This document shows, one piece after another, positions 7,736-14,986 of a stretch of 19,644 nucleotides of DNA. This stretch comes from Bacteroidota bacterium (GTDB taxonomy: Bacteria > Bacteroidota > Bacteroidia > Chitinophagales > Chitinophagaceae), in contig JAEZDC010000082.1 in the NCBI GenBank assembly GCA_023429825.1, positions 1 through 19,644 of the forward strand. Direction: 5' to 3'. The notes under the pieces are model-generated. The model searched no databases and had not been told where the DNA came from. It worked only from the letters and a program-made list of their open reading frames with translations. Position 1 is the first letter of the stretch, and each line of letters opens with the position of its first letter. The position numbers and the translations under genes were made by a program.

Positions 7736-8023
7736 TTATCTTGGCGGTCTTGGCGGCAGCGACGAATCCGGATGCGATGCATACCAGTCATAACCGTCCT
7801 GGTGCATGTCCTTGAGTTGTTGTTCTTCGGTGGATCCTGAGATGCTGTAATAACTCATTATAGAGCTTACGTCCTGTCCTTGTGTCCAGGCGTAACTGGT
7901 CACGGCGTCTTTTGAAGCGTGGGCTCCAAAAAGGAAAGAATCTTTGGCTGCAGCGGTAAGGGTGGATGGTATCTCGCGATCTTCGAGGGCGTCCCCTTCT
8001 GCCTGGTAGTACTCTTCGTACAT
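7736..8023 (-). CDS. Unknown small acidic protein with PPRPPR tail
   Basis: 95 residues, soluble. Acidic N-terminus (MYEEYYQAEGDALEDREIP), Ser/Tyr-rich middle (TSYAWTQGQDVSSIMSYYSI), and a Pro/Arg tail SSLPPRPPR. No Cys pair or membrane span. The start ATG is preceded by AAAACCAATA, the leader also seen before several other early genes. No family recognised. Confidence 0.65.
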   Translation of the reverse strand: MYEEYYQAEGDALEDREIPSTLTAAAKDSFLFGAHASKDAVTSYAWTQGQDVSSIMSYYSISGSTEEQQLKDMHQDGYDWYASHPDSSLPPRPPR

Positions 8024-8049
8024 ATATTATTGGTTTTTGGTGACTGTTT

Positions 8050-9312
8050 TTATTTCTTGGATTGTAGGAATTTGTTGAAGTCGTTTATAAATTCTAATAG
8101 TTGATGACCGTTTAAAGTCTGTATTGATACTTGATCTAAGCTATCAATTGGCTCTCCGTACATCTTGGAGTATATTTTGCAGAATTGGTCTACCGCCACC
8201 TCTTTGTCCTCTGATGGTTGGGGAAGGGATTGGAGAAACTTTAGCAACTCTTTATTTTCAGCCCATGATTCACCCCACTTCTTTGGTTCACTAAGATTGT
8301 TTTCAACTTTCCAGTCTCTTACTAATCTGCCGTATTCGGTAATGTTGCTTTTAACTATTTCAATCATTCGTGGCAAGTCCTTCAGGTTATAACCCTCTAC
8401 TCTCTGTGATGGGATTTCTTCAAGCCATTCAATTTCATAGGCCAATTCTGACCTACGCTTAATATCTGCTACATTCCATGTATAATAACTGTTAGGCACT
8501 CTGGTAAATCGGCAAGCGTAATCCTTCGCTAAATCAAGTCTTGGTAATCTTTCACTTGCTTTCACCCACCGATACACTTTCTCCGCTTCCACTTCTACCT
8601 CTGCCTTTGGTTGGGATGGTCGCTCGAATGTGTACGGATCAATGCCTATAGCCCTCAAATCACTAAATGCTTTTCTTGCAATTGCAACCAGCGTATGATC
8701 TTTACCATAAACTGTAGTTCCGAGAATTATTCTTTTCGTTGATTCTACTAAAATGCTGCAAGCCTTTTCAAACTTCGCGTCAAATTCTTGCTGCACTTTT
8801 TGGGTGTGAGTTTTATTTAAAAAATTGACGCATTTATCTACCTCTAATGTCGCCTTAGAACATGGAATTAAATCCTCTTCTCTGTGCGGCACAGAACTAA
8901 AACCTTTACCGAAACATTGATGGTAATGAGCCTTACCAACTGTATTTGCTATAACTTTTACCTCTCCTGTACCGTGACATTGTTGACAATTAGGTGTGCA
9001 AGGGGTTATCACTCCATGATAACACTCCTCCCAATCCGCTGCATCTTTACAGTAAGGGCAGGCTTGTACCTTTTCTGTCATGTGTTCTTCTGATATAGGA
9101 CTATTTGGTGGCAGGGGTTCAGTTCCCTGATTCTGCTTCCGTTGCGACGCACTACGTTCATCGTTCTTATCGCTGTGGAGCAATGCACGATGTTTGTTTA
9201 TTGCTACAAGAGTTTCATTATATGCAGATTCAGGCAGCCCATGTTTTTCATGCAACTCTCGCACTCTGTTTTCAACCAAATCCAATTCTTCGCTTGTGAA
9301 TATTCTACTCAT
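8050..9312 (-). CDS. Zinc-ribbon protein with DUF551-like segment, unknown
   Basis: 420 residues in three parts. Residues 1-80 are helical and charged. Residues 85-135 carry cysteines C85, C88, C97, C105, C109, C112 and C133 in CPYCKD, CTPNCQQCHGTG and HQCFG, like a DnaJ-type zinc ribbon with CxxC and CxxCxGxG. Near 248-300 the WVKASERLP ... IEWLEEIP segment resembles the DUF551 module, which also occurs in the neighbouring 192-aa protein. The tail (about 360-420) is helical. A nucleic-acid or chaperone-like role is possible but unproven. The gene sits 4 bases after the YopX-like gene. Confidence 0.8.
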   Translation of the reverse strand: MSRIFTSEELDLVENRVRELHEKHGLPESAYNETLVAINKHRALLHSDKNDERSASQRKQNQGTEPLPPNSPISEEHMTEKVQACPYCKDAADWEECYHGVITPCTPNCQQCHGTGEVKVIANTVGKAHYHQCFGKGFSSVPHREEDLIPCSKATLEVDKCVNFLNKTHTQKVQQEFDAKFEKACSILVESTKRIILGTTVYGKDHTLVAIARKAFSDLRAIGIDPYTFERPSQPKAEVEVEAEKVYRWVKASERLPRLDLAKDYACRFTRVPNSYYTWNVADIKRRSELAYEIEWLEEIPSQRVEGYNLKDLPRMIEIVKSNITEYGRLVRDWKVENNLSEPKKWGESWAENKELLKFLQSLPQPSEDKEVAVDQFCKIYSKMYGEPIDSLDQVSIQTLNGHQLLEFINDFNKFLQSKK

Positions 9313-9315
9313 TTC

Positions 9316-9741
9316 TTATTGTTTAGTAGGTGAAGGGGTTAATAAGTGCGGATGCTCGTAGATGTTGCCTATGATTTCATAATCATCTAATGGCTGTTCT
9401 GCGAAGGAGAAGAATTGTCCTGTTATATCACCTATCCAACCGAATGCACCGTCTTTGAATGCTATCTGTAAGAATGTTTCTCCATAACCGCTTTCCTCTA
9501 GCTTATCGAAATATCGTTGATACATTATATCCCCTTCATATATCTCTGATCTATTTTTGTCAGGCAAACTCGTAAACTGCCCTACCGTTTCAGGAATAAC
9601 AAAGTGATATGTGTTACTTGTTGCTTCATCAAAAGGCTTCCAGTAAATTCTATATCCACCCTCTGGATCAACAACCAAATACCCGTAAACCCATTCAAGA
9701 TTATCAAGTCGTCTGCCTCTAAATTTTATCTCTCTACTCAT
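9316..9741 (-). CDS. YopX-family phage protein
   Basis: From the ATG at 9741 the protein begins MSREIKFRGRRLDN and continues with WVYGYLVVD, VIPETVGQFTSLPDKNRSEIYEGDI and a tail of DYEIIGNIYEHPHLL. This is the YopX fold signature (PF09643), common in phages of Gram-positive and Bacteroidota hosts; the biochemical role is unknown. An in-frame ATG at 9768 would add 9 residues and overlap the upstream gene, but the MSREIKFRG start is the usual one. The C-terminus TPSPTKQ resembles the end of the neighbour (TPSPSASPDK). About 141 residues. Confidence 0.88.
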   Translation of the reverse strand: MSREIKFRGRRLDNLEWVYGYLVVDPEGGYRIYWKPFDEATSNTYHFVIPETVGQFTSLPDKNRSEIYEGDIMYQRYFDKLEESGYGETFLQIAFKDGAFGWIGDITGQFFSFAEQPLDDYEIIGNIYEHPHLLTPSPTKQ

Positions 9742-9748
9742 AGTAATG

Positions 9749-10327
9749 TTATTTATCAGGTGAAGCACTTGGTGAAGGGGTGTTAAAATATGGTGTAGTG
9801 TATAAGTCGGGTAAAGGCATCCAGTAAAGAGGCGTTTCTATATCAAAATCCCTTTCGTCATACCATTCAGAAAACTTATGACCATCCATGCAACCCTCAT
9901 AAACTCGTGCAATAGAATGTTTGCCTTTCTCATCTATCGTTAAAACCAACTGGCTTCTTTCACCATCCCAATTACCCTTCTCTGTAGCAATCGGTGTTCT
10001 ATCTTCCACCCTTACCCATTCCTGCTGCTGTACTTTAGGGGTGAGGGCTTTGGCTTGTCTTATCCAGTTCAATGCTATCTCCGGCTCGAAAGGAATAGTA
10101 AGGTGCGTTTCTGCTTCATTCAAACATTCGCTTAGTTCCCCCTCTATCTGTGTTGGTGCAGCGTTAGAGGAAAGGAGTTCAAATGCTTTTCTAAATCCAG
10201 CACTAAAGCCGATACATTCTTCTTGCGTGTGTTTCTCTCTGATATACTTGGTCAGTTCTACTGCTAATTCTACTTCGACATGCTGCTGTGGCTCTGAAAG
10301 CACAAGTGAGTGTGTATTGTTATCCAT
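9749..10327 (-). CDS. DUF551-domain phage protein
   Basis: 192 residues. The C-terminal half starts EWVRVEDRTP, continues QLVLTIDEKG and ends YWMPLPDL, the hallmark of DUF551 (W[IV]xVxxRxP ... HWMPLP), a small phage domain of unknown role. The N-terminal part (to about 100) is helical and includes IREKHTQEECIGFSAGFRKAFELL. It is 7 bases upstream of the YopX-like start and overlaps the AP2/HNH-like gene by 8 bases. DUF551, YopX and DUF551-like genes in a row look like an accessory block with shared ancestry. Confidence 0.85.
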   Translation of the reverse strand: MDNNTHSLVLSEPQQHVEVELAVELTKYIREKHTQEECIGFSAGFRKAFELLSSNAAPTQIEGELSECLNEAETHLTIPFEPEIALNWIRQAKALTPKVQQQEWVRVEDRTPIATEKGNWDGERSQLVLTIDEKGKHSIARVYEGCMDGHKFSEWYDERDFDIETPLYWMPLPDLYTTPYFNTPSPSASPDK

Positions 10328-10763
10328 TAGATTTCTTTTTGTTGTTTTGATTTTGAGGCGGTGTTTTTAAGGCATCTTCTTTCGACCAACCCTTTTTAAC
10401 TCTATCTAAATATGTTGAGTAATCGATACCGAAATGTTTGCACCAATCGCTTGCACATTTCTCAATACCATCAATCACCACAATCACCGTTACTCGTTTA
10501 TTCTTGCTCTGCTCTTCGTTAGTAGCCCAGCGAACATTTTCGGGTGTATAATCACCGTCCTTGTCAGGATAACGGTCTAAGGAATGGTTAACAGTTGGGG
10601 CAAAACCAACGTCTTGAATAAAGGTTTCAAAGGAGTTCCATCTATCGCAAACCTTAATCCCTCTGCCACCATAGTTCTTGTATTGCTTATGGTTGGGATT
10701 ATTGCAGCGATCCCTCATATTAATCCAGGCAACATATTCCTTACTTCGTTTTTCTTTTCTCAT
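10320..10763 (-). CDS. AP2/HNH-like DNA-binding phage protein
   Basis: 147 residues. Pattern: WINMRDRCNNPNHKQYKNYGGRGIKVCDRW, a phrase SLDRYPDKDGDYTPENVRWAT and EEQSKNKR. This is a widespread phage family with AP2-like or HNH-like DNA-binding features, often labelled HNH endonuclease or AP2-domain protein. I cannot show nuclease activity. The C-terminal part (about 95-135) reads like a helix-turn-helix (SDWCKHFGIDYSTYLDRVKKGWSKEDA). The stop overlaps the DUF551 gene by 8 bases. Possibly a homing-type insertion, but overlaps with its neighbours suggest a settled gene. Confidence 0.8.
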   Translation of the reverse strand: MRKEKRSKEYVAWINMRDRCNNPNHKQYKNYGGRGIKVCDRWNSFETFIQDVGFAPTVNHSLDRYPDKDGDYTPENVRWATNEEQSKNKRVTVIVVIDGIEKCASDWCKHFGIDYSTYLDRVKKGWSKEDALKTPPQNQNNKKKSNG

Positions 10764-10765
10764 TT

Positions 10766-10960
10766 TTATTCTTGTTCGGAGTTACTGGCTTCTGTACCCT
10801 TATCTAAAACCTCTGCCTTGTAGATGGCTTCGATTTCTCTACATGTCATGCTGTAATAAGTTCTCATGCCATTGTGCTTATCTGTAACTCGCTGCTTATC
10901 GCTCGCTTCTAATCCGCCCCACCACTTCAAAGCATCTTCTCTTGTTGTCTCTTTAGTCAT
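10766..10960 (-). CDS. Unknown small protein
   Basis: 64 residues with the segment EDALKWWGGLEASDKQRVTDKH near the N-terminus and a Glu/Ser-rich tail. It lies 2 bases upstream of the AP2/HNH-like gene. The leader on the minus strand is AAAACCAACTAACTA before ATG, a variant of the leader seen before several other genes. No family identified. Confidence 0.65.
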   Translation of the reverse strand: MTKETTREDALKWWGGLEASDKQRVTDKHNGMRTYYSMTCREIEAIYKAEVLDKGTEASNSEQE

Positions 10961-10973
10961 TAGTTAGTTGGTT

Positions 10974-11756
10974 TTATCTGTGACAGAATGCACCGCATCC
11001 TATTGATTGTTTTTTGTAATCATCGTAAAGGCTTGCATCTCCCTGGAATAGTTCGCTTTTACATTTATCGTACAGTTGCTCAAGGCTTTCTCCATTGCCC
11101 ATGATGCTGTAAAATTTTTTCCTGCGATCCTGTATTCTCTTTTCAAAGTCCATCACTTCTTCAAACTCTCTAAGGTTCAGGTGAAACATTGCTCGGTACT
11201 CTTTACGAGATTTAAAAAAGCACATTCTGCATCCACCCCTTAACATATACACAGGAAACTTTGGGTGCAAGTCATGCTCTTCCAATATTGCTTCACATTC
11301 CATACGGCTCAATCCTGCTTCAATAAGAGGATAGGTATATTTTACATTAGCCTCCATTTCTAAGTTGCCGGTTCTACCTTCTTCATCTGAGTTAAACCCG
11401 ATCATTAATTCACATTCACCTTGCTGTCTTAAATACTCATCTATCGGCTTTACTTTAAAATCAATCGTACAATAGCGAGCCGTTCCACTTGGCATAAACT
11501 TCTTTGCTATGACAGCATCTTCGAGATTATTATATGGAACCCCCAAAACATTCTTTGCGCCTACAAGCCTCACCAAATTGAAATTGCCTTTATGTAATGC
11601 CTTTAATCTTTTTTCTACATAGTCTATTCTCTGATACATAACTTCATGCTCTGCCCCAGTATCAACCCAGATAGCAGTAGCCCCTTCACCATACAACACG
11701 CACATCGTTGTACTTTCAACGCCTCCGCTAAAACTTATGAACCGCTTACTCTGCAT
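10974..11756 (-). CDS. PAPS-reductase-like PP-loop enzyme
   Basis: From the ATG at 11756 the protein has 260 residues and begins MQSKRFISFSGGVESTT. SGGVES is the ATP-pyrophosphatase (PP-loop) motif of the phosphoadenosine phosphosulfate reductase family, as in DndC-like proteins. Later ARYCTIDFKVKPIDEYL and GGCRMCFF with CGAFC near the end supply conserved Cys that may hold a metal centre or act in sulfur transfer. The frame extends to 11780, but the 11756 start overlaps the stop of the small upstream gene (ATGCAGAGTAA) and follows the common leader. Reaction unknown; base or backbone sulfur modification, or adenylation of a substrate, is possible. Confidence 0.85.
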   Translation of the reverse strand: MQSKRFISFSGGVESTTMCVLYGEGATAIWVDTGAEHEVMYQRIDYVEKRLKALHKGNFNLVRLVGAKNVLGVPYNNLEDAVIAKKFMPSGTARYCTIDFKVKPIDEYLRQQGECELMIGFNSDEEGRTGNLEMEANVKYTYPLIEAGLSRMECEAILEEHDLHPKFPVYMLRGGCRMCFFKSRKEYRAMFHLNLREFEEVMDFEKRIQDRRKKFYSIMGNGESLEQLYDKCKSELFQGDASLYDDYKKQSIGCGAFCHR

Positions 11757-11913
11757 TTGTATTGGTTTTATTTGCTTCAACTACTTTTTTCGCTTCGTCT
11801 TCCACTCTTTTCAGAACAGAAAGAAGTATCTCAAAATCTTCATCCGTTTCAATCACATGGTTATAATTGATAGACTTTACTTTTATGTGCACTTGGTATT
11901 GTTCCCTACTCAT
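11746..11913 (-). CDS. Small protein of 55 residues, unknown
   Basis: The ATG at 11911-11913 opens a 55-codon frame ending TAA at 11746-11748. The product begins MSREQYQVHIKVKSINYNHV and ends NKTNTNAE. It is charged and regular, with hydrophobic positions spaced as in a small alpha/beta protein (DEDFEILLSVLKRVEDEAKK). The start lies within the last bases of the 75-aa gene, and the stop overlaps the PAPS-reductase-like start. The leader, AAAACCAATACAAATG, is identical to that of the next gene. No family recognised. Confidence 0.7.
   Translation of the reverse strand: MSREQYQVHIKVKSINYNHVIETDEDFEILLSVLKRVEDEAKKVVEANKTNTNAE
11754..11770. repeat. 17-nt leader repeat, copy 1 (start of PAPS-reductase-like gene)
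   Basis: On the plus strand CATTTGTATTGGTTTTA, identical to the copy at 11911-11927, and including the start codon of the PAPS-reductase-like gene in both reading senses. It encodes KTNTN at the end of the gene before. The identity over 17 bases suggests copying of a whole gene-junction leader. Confidence 0.8.
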
Positions 11914-12133
11914 TTGTATTGGTTTTAGAGGTTTGATTGAGGGCTTCGATCAGTTCTTTTTCGGTGCTATACTTAACTTTCGCATGATCCATGTTACCTA
12001 TTGAATACCTTACCCTTCTGTTGGATGCATGTCTTTCAACTCTTACACCATTAATAATATCATAGTAATACCTGTCAAACGTGTTACCGCCACTACCTCC
12101 AAAAAAGTATTTCCAGTTTATGCTCGTTTCCAT
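11906..12133 (-). CDS. Unknown small protein
   Basis: 75 residues beginning METSINWKYFFGGSGGNTFDRYYYD, then a basic middle (VRVERHASNRRVRYSIG), ending NQTSKTNTNE. Aromatic and Gly-rich N-terminus; no Cys or membrane span. The stop overlaps the 55-aa gene start by 8 bases. No family identified. Confidence 0.65.
   Translation of the reverse strand: METSINWKYFFGGSGGNTFDRYYYDIINGVRVERHASNRRVRYSIGNMDHAKVKYSTEKELIEALNQTSKTNTNE
11911..11927. repeat. 17-nt leader repeat, copy 2 (start of 55-aa gene)
   Basis: CATTTGTATTGGTTTTA, the second exact copy, 157 bases from the first. It covers the start codon of the 55-aa gene and the end of the 75-aa gene (which ends SKTNTNE). Its presence at two successive junctions supports a role in translation initiation or a recent duplication. 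Confidence 0.8.
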
Positions 12134-12166
12134 TTTGTTTCAGGCTTTTATTAATAATGGGGGGAG

Positions 12167-12661
12167 TTAGCTGATCGGATTTGATTCAACCAGGCTTTTT
12201 AATTTGTGATAGAATTTGTGTGATCTTTCTTCCGGTGTAAGCAGCGGTGCCAGGATGTGAAACTTCGCTACGATGTCAAACCAATCTGCCATGTTCGGCC
12301 AGCGATCCATACTCGTATCATCCATCACAGAATGACATCCACCCCAGAAAGCTCTTTCTACCCAGTTAAGAGGATGATAAGCGATGCTTTCAAACTTGGC
12401 CTTTGGAAATATGTGACTGATCGAATGCCTGAAGTACTGATCATCTTTTTTCTGTGATGGCTCAGCACACCCACATTGGCAGATACCAACCATCTCGGGA
12501 CGTCTTGCCTGGAACCACGCCTCTTTTATCTTCCCTTCTTCGCCCTGAAGTTGCTTTTCCTGTTCGATCTTCTTTGCTGATTTTTTAGGGATAGCATACA
12601 CCTTGGGGGGCTTTGGTTCTTTGGCGGCTTCTTTCAATAACCTGATCTGTTCGATACCCAT
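12167..12661 (-). CDS. HNH-like zinc protein of recombination region
   Basis: 164 residues. Lys-rich helical N-terminus (to about 45), then a zinc-binding fold: CQCGC (61-65), RHSISHIFPKAKF (78-90) with H79 and H83, HPLNW (96-100) and GGCH (107-110) followed by DD. This looks like the His-me finger / HNH layout with one Cys-pair knuckle and a C-H end, as in NinG-type or other phage HNH proteins. Catalytic activity is not shown. Located 5' to 3' after the exonuclease and a 93-aa gene, so a Holliday-junction or nicking role is a plausible inference. The gap of 33 bases after it holds nothing. Confidence 0.75.
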   Translation of the reverse strand: MGIEQIRLLKEAAKEPKPPKVYAIPKKSAKKIEQEKQLQGEEGKIKEAWFQARRPEMVGICQCGCAEPSQKKDDQYFRHSISHIFPKAKFESIAYHPLNWVERAFWGGCHSVMDDTSMDRWPNMADWFDIVAKFHILAPLLTPEERSHKFYHKLKSLVESNPIS

Positions 12662-12663
12662 TG

Positions 12664-12945
12664 CTATGCTGTTACTTTTTCTGTTTCAGTAATATTGGCA
12701 AGAGCCGTTGCTAATGCTGCATCAAATTCAAACCCTGTACATGGTTCTGCCTTTTCCAACGAGTTCATAAACGCATGAGGAGCGGATTTTATCACACTGG
12801 TAAATCCACTATCCGGATCGACCTTGATTAAAGTCTTCTCAGAGATGATCTTAAAAAACTCATAGGATGTTTTTAAAAAAGAAGGGAATTCGTTTATGTG
12901 GACAGCGACGGTCCTTTCTTCTTTAATTACTTTTTTAATAATCAT
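12664..12945 (-). CDS. Unknown small protein beside exonuclease
   Basis: 93 residues. N-terminal half basic then beta-like (IIKKVIKEERTVAVHINEFPSFL), C-terminal half mostly small residues (CTGFEFDAALATALANI). ATGA overlap with the YqaJ-type exonuclease and a 2-base gap to the HNH-like gene place it in the recombination block, so it may assist them. No family recognised; it does not look like a single-stranded-DNA-binding OB fold. Confidence 0.65.
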   Translation of the reverse strand: MIIKKVIKEERTVAVHINEFPSFLKTSYEFFKIISEKTLIKVDPDSGFTSVIKSAPHAFMNSLEKAEPCTGFEFDAALATALANITETEKVTA

Positions 12946-13739
12946 GCTGTAAGCTTTTCAGGTGAAACAATAGTTGCATTTACTTCCTGGTCATGAGTGG
13001 CAAGAGCGATAACCGGGGCATTGATCAACATCTTTCCTGCTTTGATCACGCACTCGGTTAAGAACTGTTTATCAGCTTCAGGTACCACGAATTCAAAACG
13101 GTTCAGGTCCTTGTAGTAACCTTCATCCGGGATGTGTGGCAGTGCTTCATCTTCACTTTCTGCTATGAAGCGATACTTCCATTGGTCAGGACCATCATAG
13201 TTTTCTGCGTACTCCCTTATTTTAGGTAGTTCGCTTTTGTAAGGAATGTATGTAACAGCTTCCGCGTTCGGTACCTGGTTGATGATGGCATTGGAAACCA
13301 TCTGCCAGTATTCTTCAGGACATTCTTTTTTGATGATCTCTGTATCTCCTGTAAGAAGCGCATCGGTATATTCAGCGAAGTGCTTAGGTTCAAAACATTT
13401 GATCTCACCGATCTTTACTCCTGTTACGATAAGATCTTTCGAGCCTGCCCAGTATTTAATTGTAGGATGTACGTCTGTTGATTTGGATTGAATCTGGTAT
13501 TCCAGCCCCAGTTTATGTTCAAACACATATCGCTCGATCAGGTTACCCCATGCAATAGATTTTGAGTGCGCTTCTGTTTTGATGGAGCGACCCAGTTTTC
13601 TTTCGAGGTTCTTTTCTTTGATGTATGTGATGGCTGCTGCACCGAAACCATTCTCACCTTTACCTGTTGTAGTGAGCTTCCATATTTCGCTGCTGGTAAA
13701 TCTGCCTATGCGGGCATTGTTTGACAAGATGCTATTCAT
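12942..13739 (-). CDS. YqaJ-type phage exonuclease (PD-(D/E)XK)
   Basis: 265 residues. The RecB-like fold of YqaJ and lambda exonuclease is visible: GNLIERYVFE with E69, GSKDLIV with D102, GEIKC with E112 and K114, and EEYWQMVSN with Q146. These are the metal-binding and catalytic positions. The enzyme degrades one strand of double-stranded DNA to give a 3' overhang, on which RecT anneals. The gene lies 2 bases from recT in the same operon, the classic exonuclease-annealase pairing. Also overlaps the 93-aa gene by ATGA. Length is normal for the family. Confidence 0.92.
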   Translation of the reverse strand: MNSILSNNARIGRFTSSEIWKLTTTGKGENGFGAAAITYIKEKNLERKLGRSIKTEAHSKSIAWGNLIERYVFEHKLGLEYQIQSKSTDVHPTIKYWAGSKDLIVTGVKIGEIKCFEPKHFAEYTDALLTGDTEIIKKECPEEYWQMVSNAIINQVPNAEAVTYIPYKSELPKIREYAENYDGPDQWKYRFIAESEDEALPHIPDEGYYKDLNRFEFVVPEADKQFLTECVIKAGKMLINAPVIALATHDQEVNATIVSPEKLTA

Positions 13740-13741
13740 GG

Positions 13742-14641
13742 TTATTTAGATTGAAGGAGTTTGTGAAGTTTTGAGTAGGATGATTCTTCTTTGTTCTTTA
13801 GGATCCGTTCTGCGTTTTTAATTTCCTCTTTTGTGAGGGTATCTTTTTTGAGTTCATATAATTCAGATACCTCATCAAATGAAACCTCCACAGGGGCATC
13901 ATTATCCACATACACGACATCCGTTGCATCTACATCATTAATCACCGCCTGATCTGTGATAACGGCCTTCTGCATGTCGATGGATAAAGGAGCATACTTG
14001 GAAAGAAGTAGTTTGATGACAGTCTTTTGAGCCATGCTATCGAAGTCATCTTTCCACAGTCCAAATCCTTTCTTGAATGTTTGAGAGAACTTCACACCGT
14101 GGGCTTTCAGTTCCTCTACTGTCATGTAAAGGGTTTTCTCGAATCCGTTAATGAGGGAGAAATATGCAGCATATCCAATGATTGTTTCAGAAGTCTTTTT
14201 AGTGAAGTCGAACTTGAAACCAGTTAACGGATTGGATTCTATTAATTGCCCTTCAAAAATCGGAGTAGCTGCAATGGTTTTGAATTGTCCGCTACGTTGA
14301 GCAAGCTGAATAAAGCCCTTATAACCGAGCTGGAATTGCGCAGCCTGTTTGTATGATCCGTCAGCCTGCTTTTGATTATAAGGAACGATGTAGGCAAAAC
14401 CGAGGTTATTATTTAAAGGAAGGTCAAGCGTCGCTGCAACGGCGGCAGAATGATAGATACTTAAAGGATCTGCGTTGACGAGTTGCTTATTTGATTGAAC
14501 GATCTGCAAAACAGATGTTACAAATGCAGAAGCCCGTTTGCCCAATAGCTCTGCGAATTTCTGCTTCACATCTTCACGGGCGAAGAGTACTTTAACGGGC
14601 GATTTCTCTACTCCGTTCTGAATTGTTAGATTTGCCTCCAT
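13742..14641 (-). CDS. recT: RecT-family single-strand annealing protein
   Basis: 299 residues. Anneals complementary single strands and promotes strand invasion during phage recombination. The RecT core is clear: ATLDLPLNNNLGFAYIVPYNQ (about 71-91), AQFQLGYKGFIQLAQRSGQF, and LWKDDFDSMAQKTVIKLLLSKYAPLS. The C-terminal 60 residues are acidic and probably disordered until a helical end. Together with the YqaJ-type exonuclease it forms a two-component system. The start ATG at 14639-14641 follows a hairpin of ten base pairs by 22 bases. Assignment is secure. Confidence 0.96.
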   Translation of the reverse strand: MEANLTIQNGVEKSPVKVLFAREDVKQKFAELLGKRASAFVTSVLQIVQSNKQLVNADPLSIYHSAAVAATLDLPLNNNLGFAYIVPYNQKQADGSYKQAAQFQLGYKGFIQLAQRSGQFKTIAATPIFEGQLIESNPLTGFKFDFTKKTSETIIGYAAYFSLINGFEKTLYMTVEELKAHGVKFSQTFKKGFGLWKDDFDSMAQKTVIKLLLSKYAPLSIDMQKAVITDQAVINDVDATDVVYVDNDAPVEVSFDEVSELYELKKDTLTKEEIKNAERILKNKEESSYSKLHKLLQSK

Positions 14642-14663
14642 AGTTGATTTTTTGAATTTTTTT

Positions 14664-14693
14664 AAAGCGCCGGCCTCTTACTTCCGGCGCTTT
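14664..14693. terminator. GC-rich hairpin upstream of recT (possible terminator or 5' UTR structure)
   Basis: Stem AAAGCGCCGG / CCGGCGCTTT with a 10-base loop. On the plus strand it is followed by TTTTGTTTT, a U-rich tail, so it would terminate plus-strand transcription. On the minus strand, in the direction of the operon, it is followed by TTTAAAAAAA, a weak terminator. It may therefore block antisense reading, or act as an attenuator or stabilising 5' structure for recT. Direction of action is unsure. Confidence 0.55.
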
Positions 14694-14775
14694 TGTTTTG
14701 ATAACAGTTTTTCTTTTCTCGACTTTGTTCCTGCCTCAGGCCCTTTTAGCCTGGTTCTTTGATTAATAAAAGCGT
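14694..14775. other. Short stretch between hairpin and small ORF, no gene seen
   Basis: No convincing ORF or promoter box. The plus strand is Cys/Thr-poor and T-rich near 14700-14730. The only structure is CCTCAGGCCCTTTTAGCCTGG (near 14733-14754), a short AGGC..GCCT inverted repeat. Confidence 0.3.
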
Positions 14776-14853
14776 TCACTCATCACCGTCACCTTCTGTC
14801 AATCTATCGCCCGGATCAAAGAAGTCATCTCCGTAAATGCTTGAATCGTTCAT
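14776..14853 (-). CDS. Very small acidic ORF, 25 residues
   Basis: ATG at 14851-14853, stop TGA at 14776-14778. The product begins MNDSSIYGDDFFDPGDRL and ends TEGDGDE, strongly acidic. It overlaps the end of the 53-aa membrane protein gene. At 25 codons it may be chance, but packed location and the acidic composition (as in small phage inhibitor proteins) make it worth listing. No family or ribosome-binding evidence. Confidence 0.3.
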   Translation of the reverse strand: MNDSSIYGDDFFDPGDRLTEGDGDE

Positions 14854-14986
14854 GATGTTTTGGTTTGGTGATGAAATGTCTTTTGCGTTTCATTATGTGG
14901 ATCACCTTGTAAGCATCTTCTTCAACCTTTGGCGTGAATGCGTACAGCATCCAGAAAATACCTGCGAGGATTAGATAATTTTCCAT
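14825..14986 (-). CDS. Small single-span membrane protein, unknown
   Basis: Chosen start is the ATG at 14986, giving 53 residues beginning MENYLILAGIFWMLYAFTPK; an upstream ATG at 15031 would add 15 residues. One hydrophobic span (about 4-18), then a strongly basic tail with many Lys, Arg and His (IMKRKRHFITKPKHHERFKHLRR in part). Such small basic membrane proteins occur in phage early regions without a known job. The leader shows TATACATACCCCTCATT, related to the TACATACCA motif. Confidence 0.6.
   Translation of the reverse strand: MENYLILAGIFWMLYAFTPKVEEDAYKVIHIMKRKRHFITKPKHHERFKHLRR

Noticed and set aside
9921..10370. Plus-strand frame of 149 codons
   Set aside because: Opposite the DUF551 gene with a firm signature; Ser/Cys/Leu-rich shadow.
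11646..11928. Plus-strand frames over the leader repeats
   Set aside because: They oppose the PAPS-reductase-like N-terminus and the 55-aa gene.
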